A stretch of 64,000 nt of DNA, from contig JAPLCB010000010.1 in assembly GCA_026392455.1 (NCBI GenBank), positions 186,001 to 250,000 of the forward strand, read 5' to 3'. Shown in pieces: positions 58,285 through 64,000 of this stretch. The translations under genes were made by a program, and so were the position numbers. Each line of letters begins with the position of its first letter. Within the stretch, counting starts at the first letter, position 1. This DNA is from Propionibacteriales bacterium (lineage in GTDB: Bacteria; Actinomycetota; Actinomycetes; Propionibacteriales; Nocardioidaceae). Below the pieces are notes generated by a model. That model saw nothing but the letters and a program-made list of their open reading frames with translations. It was not told where the DNA came from and did not search any database.

Positions 58285-59055
58285 GTGACTGAACCATCCC
58301 CCGAGACCACCTCGGACGTCAGCGACTCGACGCACGTTCCGGGAACGTCCGGGGGGCGCAAGTCGCGCAAGGCCGAGAAGAAGCCGCTCCCGGTCTGGCA
58401 GGAGAGCATCCTGCTGCTCGGGATCGCGCTGGTGCTCGCCATCGGGATCAAGTTCTTCTTCATCCAGGCGTTCTACATCCCGTCGCCGTCGATGGAACCG
58501 CTGTTCATCAAGAACGACCGGATCCTGGTCCAGAAGGTCTCGTACTGGTTCGGCGGCTCGCCCCAGCGCGGCGACATCGTGGTCTTCGCCGACCCCGGCG
58601 ACTGGCTCAACGAGGACGAGGGCAGCACGGCCAAGAACCCGCTCACCAAGACGCTCGAGGCGATCGGCCTCTACCCGTCAGGGGGGCACCTGGTGAAGCG
58701 GGTGATCGGCCTCGGCGGGGACAAGATCGACTGCGACCCGGCGGACACCAAGTCCCAGGGCAAGCTGATGGTCAACGGCCGTGCGCTGGAGGAGTCGTCG
58801 TACCTGCCCGCCAACGCGGTCCCGTGCGAGGCGGCCTTCCACGTCCAGGTTCCCGCCGGTCACCTCTGGGTGATGGGCGACAACCGTGGTGACTCGGCCG
58901 ACTCCCGCGCCCACATCGGCGACCCCGGCGGTGGCTACGTCGCCGAGGACCTGGTGGTCGGCAAGGTGTGGGCGTTGATCTGGCCTGCCGGCCGGGCCAC
59001 CCGGATCCACACCCCGGAGACCTTCAAGGGCATTCCCGAGAGTCCTACTTCCTAG
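58285..59055 (+). CDS. lepB: Signal peptidase I
   Basis: 256 residues. One membrane helix (ILLLGIALVLAIGIKFFFI), then the catalytic Ser69 in PSPSMEP and Lys138 in HLVKRVIGLGGD; VMGDNRGDSADSR is box E. It cleaves Sec/Tat signal peptides outside the membrane. GTG start 56 bases after rplS. Confidence 0.96.
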   Translation: MTEPSPETTSDVSDSTHVPGTSGGRKSRKAEKKPLPVWQESILLLGIALVLAIGIKFFFIQAFYIPSPSMEPLFIKNDRILVQKVSYWFGGSPQRGDIVVFADPGDWLNEDEGSTAKNPLTKTLEAIGLYPSGGHLVKRVIGLGGDKIDCDPADTKSQGKLMVNGRALEESSYLPANAVPCEAAFHVQVPAGHLWVMGDNRGDSADSRAHIGDPGGGYVAEDLVVGKVWALIWPAGRATRIHTPETFKGIPESPTS

Positions 59056-59064
59056 GCGTTGGTG

Positions 59065-59799
59065 ATGACGTCGGAAGGCGGTCTGCCCCGCGGAGCAACG
59101 ATCCGGCGTGATGCCGGGCTCTACGGCTACGAACGTGCTCTGCGTCGGGCCGGCCTCGAACCGATCGCCGGGGTCGACGAAGCCGGGCGCGGCGCATGCG
59201 CCGGACCACTCGTGGCCGCTGCGGCGATCCTGCCCGCCGGCAAGGCCGGTCAGATCCCGGAGCTCGCCGACTCGAAGCTGTTGACGGCCCGGGCACGCGA
59301 GCGCTGCTACGCCCAGGTCACCAAGCGCGCCCTGGCCTGGTCGGTCGTCGTCGTCGAGCCGGCTGAGTGCGACCGGCTCGGGATGCACGTGGCCAACATC
59401 GAGGCCCTCCGCCGGGCCCTCGCCCGTCTCGAGGTGCGCCCGGCGTACGTGCTCACCGACGGCTTCCCGGTCGACGGTCTGGGAGCTCCCGGTCTGGCCA
59501 TCTGGAAGGGTGATCGGGTCGCTGCCTGCATCTCGGCGGCCTCGGTGATCGCGAAAGTGACGCGCGACCGGATCATGATGCAGCAGCACGAGCTCTGGCC
59601 GGACTACGATTTCGCGACACACAAGGGTTACATCACCGCGGAGCACACCGAGGCGCTCACCGAGCGCGGACCTTGCCCGATCCACCGGATGAGGTTCGTG
59701 AACGTACGACGCGCGGCAGGCTTGGTCGACGAGGTGCCCTTGAGCCTCGAGCCGCAGCTCGAGCTCGATCTGATCGACGAGATGGAGACACAGCGATGA
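59065..59799 (+). CDS. rnhB: Ribonuclease HII
   Basis: 244 residues. GVDEAGRGACAGPL holds the first acidic pair; LTDGFPVDGLG and ASVIAKVTRDRIM follow. ATG at 59065 is preceded immediately by in-frame GTG and TTG alternatives. Overlaps the DUF2469 gene (ATGA). Confidence 0.95.
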   Translation: MTSEGGLPRGATIRRDAGLYGYERALRRAGLEPIAGVDEAGRGACAGPLVAAAAILPAGKAGQIPELADSKLLTARARERCYAQVTKRALAWSVVVVEPAECDRLGMHVANIEALRRALARLEVRPAYVLTDGFPVDGLGAPGLAIWKGDRVAACISAASVIAKVTRDRIMMQQHELWPDYDFATHKGYITAEHTEALTERGPCPIHRMRFVNVRRAAGLVDEVPLSLEPQLELDLIDEMETQR

Positions 59800-60104
59800 G
59801 CGCCGAGGATCTCGAGAAGTACGAGACCGAGATGGAGCTGACGCTCTACCGGGAGTACCGCGACGTCGTCGGCATCTTCAAGTACGTCGTCGAGACGGAC
59901 CGGCGCTTCTACCTGTGCAACTCGGTCGACGTGAAGGCGCGGACCGAGGCCGGCGACGTGTTCTTCGAGGTCTCGATGACCGACGCGTGGGTCTGGGACA
60001 TGTATCGACCGGCGCGCTTCGCCAAGAACGTGAAGGTGCTGACCTTCAAGGACGTCAACGTCGAAGAGCTGAACAAGTCGGAGTTCGAGCCTCCGAAGGC
60101 CTAG
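59796..60104 (+). CDS. DUF2469 protein
   Basis: 102 residues: MSAEDLEKYETEMELTLYRE, then VETDRRFYLCNSVDVKART. An actinobacterial core protein of unknown function always next to rnhB. ATG overlaps the rnhB stop. Confidence 0.93.
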   Translation: MSAEDLEKYETEMELTLYREYRDVVGIFKYVVETDRRFYLCNSVDVKARTEAGDVFFEVSMTDAWVWDMYRPARFAKNVKVLTFKDVNVEELNKSEFEPPKA

Positions 60105-60201
60105 GGTCCGCAATCGCGGGGACCAAGGACTCAAAAACTCCATAAAAGGGACATAGGTCCCTTATCGGCACTAGGCTCTCCGTGTGAGAAGGGGGTCTTC
60201 C

Positions 60202-60657
60202 ATGTCGACGTGGGGTTCGAGGAAGCGAGACGACCGCGGCGCCGCCGTCGTCGAGACTGCGCTGTGCATCTGCTTCGTGGTGCTGCCGATCGTGTTCGGC
60301 GTGATCGCGTACGCCTACATGCTCAGCTTCCGGCAGACGGTGACCCAGGCCTCGGCCGAGGGTGCCCGTGCCGGAGCCGTCGCCCCGGTGGGAACGGCGG
60401 ACGCAGACCGGACCACGGCAGCGCTCAACGCCACCAGTGGCGCGATGGCGACCGGCCCGGGCGGGCTGACCTGCAACTCCGGGTTCCTGGTCTGCACGGC
60501 TCCGGTCGCGACCTGCACCGACGGTTCCGGGAAGAAGTGCATCACCGTGACCGTGACCTACCCGTACCGCGACCACTCACTGCTTCCCACGATCCCGGGG
60601 CTCGGGTTCGTGCTGCCCAAGGACATCACCTACGTCTCCGTCGCCGAGGTCAACTGA
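60202..60657 (+). CDS. TadE-like pseudopilin-family protein
   Basis: 151 residues. The TadE signature is RGAAVVETALCICFVVLPIV, with the conserved Glu in the first membrane helix; the rest is exported with cysteine pairs (TCNSGFLVC, TCTDGSGKKC). ATG at 60202 has AGAAGGGGG upstream; a GTG at 60184 is possible. It overlaps the TadG-like gene. No Tad ATPase or secretin is in the window. Confidence 0.82.
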   Translation: MSTWGSRKRDDRGAAVVETALCICFVVLPIVFGVIAYAYMLSFRQTVTQASAEGARAGAVAPVGTADADRTTAALNATSGAMATGPGGLTCNSGFLVCTAPVATCTDGSGKKCITVTVTYPYRDHSLLPTIPGLGFVLPKDITYVSVAEVN

Positions 60658-62297
60658 TGGGGCGCCGGCTCCGGGCGCGGATCAGGCACGCCTTCGCGTT
60701 CCGGTCCCGTGACGAGAGCGGTGTGGTCGCTGTCTTCGTCGCCGTGATCACCTGCTTCACGTTGATCCCGCTGTCGGCGTTCGCGGTCGACATCGGGATG
60801 CAGCGGGTCGCGCGGCGCGACGCGCAGTCGGTCGCCGACGTGGTCGCGCTCGACCTCGCCCGCCAGCTCGACGGGCGCACCTACGCCCAGATCATGGCGG
60901 CGACGCCGTCGCTGGCGACCCTGGCCACCCGGAGCTCCGCGCGCAACAAGGCGGGCGGCGACTTCGCGGTTACCCCCGAGCTCGGGACCCTGTCGGCGAA
61001 CTACGACCCGGCCAACCCGGACGCCTACTTCGTGGCGACGACGACCGGCTCCGTGGTCCCCACGGCAGTCCGCGTCACCGCGACCTCCAGCGTCGGCTTC
61101 ACCTTCCTGTCGGGCTCGGGCGGTGTCAGCCGCTACGCGGTGGCCAAGGCCCGCCCGATCGCCTGCTACCGCCTCGGTTCGTACGCCGCCACGGTCACCT
61201 CGGGGAACTCGGCACTGCTCAACGCCCTGATCAGCGACGGGCTCAACCTCGGTGTGCTGTCGTACGAGGGCCTGGCCAATGCCAACGTCTCCCTGCTCGG
61301 CCTCAAGAGCGAGCTCGGGCTGGGGACCGTCGACCAGCTGCTGAACACCAACCTGACCCTGAACCAGCTGTACCTGGCCTCCGCGAGCGCGTTGCAGAAG
61401 GGTGGCGGTGACGCGGCCGACGTCGCGCTGCTGAACAACCTCGCGACCGCCAGCTTCGGGTCGCTGCCGTCGGTCAAGCTCGGTGACCTGCTGGCGCTGA
61501 GCAGCAGCGCGGACGCCGCCCTCGGCGCAACGGTCAACCTGCTGGACCTGGTCGCCGGGAGTGCCTTCCTGGCCAACGGGACCAACGCCCTCGCGGTGCC
61601 GACGCTGACCACCGGGATCCCGGGCGTGAGCGCGACGTCCGCGTCCTTGAAGATCATCGAGAAGGAGCAGGGAGCCTGCGAGGAAGGTGCCGATGCGCAG
61701 ACCAACCAGGTCTCGCTCGACCTCACCTTCACCCTGGTGCCCAGCAACACCGGCCTCGGTGGGTTGTTCGGCCTGAAGTCCGGTCTGACCACGGTGACGG
61801 TGCGGGTGGCTCTCGCTCCGGCCACCGGGCGGCTGACCAAGGCGTACTGCACGGCCCCCCAAGGGGCCGACATCACGGTGACCTCCGGAGTGATGTCGCT
61901 GACCGCCCAGGTCACCACCGACCTGACCCTGCTGGGCATCCCGATCGCGCGGCTCGACTCGACGGCGTCGACCCTGTCGCCGTCGACGAGCACGGCACTG
62001 CAGTTCCGGGTCCCGCCGTACGTGCTCGGCACGCCGAAGAGCTCGGGGTCGGGGACAGCGGTGCCGCCGATCTCGGTCGCCAACGGTGACGTGTCGCTGC
62101 TGGGAGTCATCAACCTGGGCACGCTCGTCGGTGCGATCACCAGTGGGCTGATCACCCCGTTGGTGAACCCGCTGCTCGCCAACGTCAACTCGATCCTGGT
62201 CGGTCCGCTCGCGACCCTGCTCGGTCTCAAGCTCGGCGGCGCGGACGTGTTCCTCGACCAGCTGCCTTCCTGCAAGACGGTGGGACTCACCGGCTAG
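60657..62297 (+). CDS. TadG-like pilus-assembly/exported protein
   Basis: 546 residues. The N-terminal signature ESGVVAVFVAVITCFTLIPL followed by FAVDIGMQRVARRDAQSVAD is the TadG-type helix and start of the extracytoplasmic part. The body is Leu/Ser/Thr/Ala-rich, with repeated ALL-SS-type segments and a few cysteines. It is likely membrane-anchored and surface-exposed. ATG overlaps the TadE stop. Confidence 0.8.
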   Translation: MGRRLRARIRHAFAFRSRDESGVVAVFVAVITCFTLIPLSAFAVDIGMQRVARRDAQSVADVVALDLARQLDGRTYAQIMAATPSLATLATRSSARNKAGGDFAVTPELGTLSANYDPANPDAYFVATTTGSVVPTAVRVTATSSVGFTFLSGSGGVSRYAVAKARPIACYRLGSYAATVTSGNSALLNALISDGLNLGVLSYEGLANANVSLLGLKSELGLGTVDQLLNTNLTLNQLYLASASALQKGGGDAADVALLNNLATASFGSLPSVKLGDLLALSSSADAALGATVNLLDLVAGSAFLANGTNALAVPTLTTGIPGVSATSASLKIIEKEQGACEEGADAQTNQVSLDLTFTLVPSNTGLGGLFGLKSGLTTVTVRVALAPATGRLTKAYCTAPQGADITVTSGVMSLTAQVTTDLTLLGIPIARLDSTASTLSPSTSTALQFRVPPYVLGTPKSSGSGTAVPPISVANGDVSLLGVINLGTLVGAITSGLITPLVNPLLANVNSILVGPLATLLGLKLGGADVFLDQLPSCKTVGLTG

Positions 62298-62423
62298 AGC
62301 CCGCATCCGGGGACCGGGAGTTGTCCACGGGACCCGTCCTGGGGGCGGGTCTCCACAGCAGCCCAGGTCCCCGGATGCGCCCGGACCGGTACGCCGGTTG
62401 GGTTCGTCGCGGAGGTGACCGCG

Positions 62424-62789
62424 ATGACGACGGCACGACAGCGACAGGCCCTCGGGGCGTACGGCGAACGGTTGGCGGCCCGGTACCTGGTCTCCCGGGG
62501 GATGAGCATCCTGGACCAGAACTGGCGGTGCCCGGCGGGTGAGATCGACCTGGTCCTGCGGGACGGTGCCGACGTCGTGGTCTGCGAGGTCAAGACCCGG
62601 CGAGGTTCGGTCGGGGGACCGCCGCTCGCGGCCGTCGGCCCGCACAAGCTGGCCCGGCTCCGCCGGCTGGCGGTCCTCTGGGTCGAGGACCACGAGCCCG
62701 GCCGGCCCTCGATCCGGCTCGATCTCGTCGGGGTGCAGCTGCCCTACCGGGGCCCGAGCCTGGTCGAGCACGCGATCGGGGTGGGCTGA
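62424..62789 (+). CDS. yraN: YraN (UPF0102) endonuclease-like protein
   Basis: 121 residues. The restriction-endonuclease-like core GEIDLVLRDGADVVVCEVKT has the E-x(n)-D-x(n)-EVK pattern; the front GAYGERLAARYLVSRGMSIL is typical. ATG at 62424 lies 8 bases after GGAGG. Paired with comM by a 1-base overlap, the usual arrangement. Confidence 0.9.
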   Translation: MTTARQRQALGAYGERLAARYLVSRGMSILDQNWRCPAGEIDLVLRDGADVVVCEVKTRRGSVGGPPLAAVGPHKLARLRRLAVLWVEDHEPGRPSIRLDLVGVQLPYRGPSLVEHAIGVG

Positions 62790-64000
62790 TGTACGCCGCG
62801 ACCCGCACCGTGTCGTTGCTCGGAGCGCGTGGTCACGTGGTCGACGTCCAGGTCGACGTGACCAACGCGGTGATCGACACCGTGGTGGTCGGCCGGCCGG
62901 ACCCGTCGATCCGGGAGGGCCGGGCCCGGTGCCGTGCCGCGGTGGAGAACAGCGGGCTGCGCTGGCCGGTGTCGCGGCGGGTGACCATCTTGCTGTCACC
63001 GGCCGACCTCCCCAAGCGCGGGACCCACTTCGACCTGGCGATGGCGATCGGCGTGGTGGCGGCCGACCCGGAGCAGGGCCTGGCGGGGCTCCTCGACGAC
63101 GTCGTCCTGATCGGCGAGCTCACCTTGAACGGCCAGCTGCGTTGTGTGCCGGGCGTGCTCCCGATGGTGATGGCGGCGGCCGCGCAGGGAGTCCGGCGGG
63201 TCGTCGTGCCGGAGCCACAGGTCCACGAGGCGGCGTTGGTCGACGGCGTCGAGGTCTACGGGGTGCGCTCCCTGAACCAGGCGATCGCGCTGCTGCGCGG
63301 GGACGAGATCCCGGAGGCGCCGCCCGTGGAGGCCGCGCCCGCTCAGAGTCTGCTGGGGCGCCGCCAGCACGCCCGTCTCGAGCAGGTCGACCTCGCCGAC
63401 GTGCTCGGGATGCCGGAGGCGCGCCTCGCGCTGGAGGTTGCGGCGGCCGGCGGCCACCACCTGTTGCTGACCGGTGCGAAGGGTGCCGGCAAGACCACCC
63501 TGGCGGAGCGGTTGCCGACGATCCTGCCGGACCTCGACCGGCAGCAGTCGCTCGAGCTGACCGCCATCCACTCGCTGAGCGGTGGTCTGCCGCGCGGCGC
63601 CGCGGTCGTGACCCGGCCACCGTTCCGGGCCCCGCACCACACGGCGTCCCGGGCCGGGATCCTCGGTGGCGGGACCGGACGGGTCAGCCCGGGCGAGGTG
63701 TCGAAGGCGACCCACGGGGTGCTCTTCCTCGATGAGTTCCCGCTGCTGCCCTCGGACGTGATCGAGGCTCTGCGGCAACCGCTGGAGAGCGGCGAGATCA
63801 CCATCGCACGCGGCGACGACGAGGCCACCTTTCCTGCGGCGGGGATGCTGGTGCTGGCCTGCAACCCCTGTCCCTGCGGCGAGTACAGCACCCGTGCGCG
63901 CGAGAACCGGTGCGTCTGCTCGGAGGTCAAGCGACGTGCCTACCGGCTCAAGATCTCGGGCCCGATCGCTGACCGGATCGACATCACCCGGGTGATCGAA
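62789..64000 (+). CDS. comM: ComM/YifB-type AAA+ protein (3' end beyond window)
   Basis: 404 codons are visible and no stop is reached. The N-terminal Lon-like/ChlI domain (SLLGARGHVVDVQVDVTNAV, then FDLAMAIGVVAADP) is followed by the Mg-chelatase-type AAA+ core: Walker A LLTGAKGAGKTT, RAPHHTASRAGILGGG, LFLDEFPLL and the cysteine block NPCPCGEY. ComM is a branch-migration helicase for integrating transformed DNA. ATG overlaps the yraN stop. Confidence 0.95.
   Translation, partial: MYAATRTVSLLGARGHVVDVQVDVTNAVIDTVVVGRPDPSIREGRARCRAAVENSGLRWPVSRRVTILLSPADLPKRGTHFDLAMAIGVVAADPEQGLAGLLDDVVLIGELTLNGQLRCVPGVLPMVMAAAAQGVRRVVVPEPQVHEAALVDGVEVYGVRSLNQAIALLRGDEIPEAPPVEAAPAQSLLGRRQHARLEQVDLADVLGMPEARLALEVAAAGGHHLLLTGAKGAGKTTLAERLPTILPDLDRQQSLELTAIHSLSGGLPRGAAVVTRPPFRAPHHTASRAGILGGGTGRVSPGEVSKATHGVLFLDEFPLLPSDVIEALRQPLESGEITIARGDDEATFPAAGMLVLACNPCPCGEYSTRARENRCVCSEVKRRAYRLKISGPIADRIDITRVIE

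Overview
The window is high-GC actinobacterial chromosome, with roughly 70% G+C across most of it, many GTG/TTG starts and ATGA/GTGA overlaps. From about 10 kb onward the gene order is the conserved actinobacterial core: gltX, ndgR/leuCD, hup, cofC, plsC, gpsA, ddl, thiL, rpmB, recG, rsmD, coaD, yceD-rpmF-rnc-mutM, smc, ftsY, amt-glnK-glnD, ffh, rpsP-khpA-rimM-trmD-rplS-lepB-rnhB, yraN, comM. Synteny and protein flavour suggest Propionibacteriales, probably a Nocardioides-like organism. That placement is inference, because there is no 16S gene here.

Layout. 1-2577: edge of a TetR gene, FMN reductase, amidase, small membrane protein. 2585-7731: a gene of the family usually annotated '3-methyladenine DNA glycosylase' is cut in two by a 4.28-kb insert of visibly lower G+C. 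The insert carries an FtsX-like permease, an ABC ATPase, a Rossmann-fold protein I cannot assign, and an intact divergent copy of the gene it interrupts. 7766-13130: secreted protein, TetR (QsdR type), FAH-family enzyme, GluRS, CPBP protease. 13175-13431: tRNA-Gln(CUG) and tRNA-Glu(CUC), closed by a long perfect hairpin. 13442-16102: DICT-domain protein and an alkylation-repair pair (Ada/AlkA-type fusion plus Ogt). 16127-18670: LicD-methyltransferase fusion, a small coiled-coil protein and ndgR. 18756-27684: leuCD, HU with a long Lys/Ala/Pro tail, cofC, plsC-gpsA, a PLP trans-sulfuration enzyme, ddl-thiL. 27874-42469: ribosomal proteins, repair and maturation genes, smc and ftsY. 43202-49237: a nitrogen-control block with two tandem amt-glnK pairs and glnD. 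49324-64000: ffh, amidohydrolase, the rpsP-trmD-rplS group interrupted by a third amt and a fic gene, lepB, rnhB, DUF2469, a TadE/TadG-like pair, yraN and the start of comM.

How the genes work together. The nitrogen block is an ammonium-uptake and sensing module (Amt channels, PII proteins with the modifiable Tyr51, and their modifying enzyme GlnD). GlnR-type boxes lie ahead of amt1 and amt3. gltX sits beside both tRNAs that a non-discriminating GluRS would charge. NdgR is divergent from leuCD, its expected target. Ribosome biogenesis and protein export genes (rpsP, rplS, rimM, trmD, ffh, ftsY, lepB) make up much of the right half.

The most unusual content is the insert at 2984-7261 with its replacement gene copy and unassigned ABC/Rossmann cassette, an Amt with Glu in place of the first pore His, a TrmD-GNAT fusion, a LicD-methyltransferase fusion, a promoter-like motif shared by rpsP and rplS, and a repeat family at two convergent gene ends. 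All calls come from reading the sequence; no searches were run.
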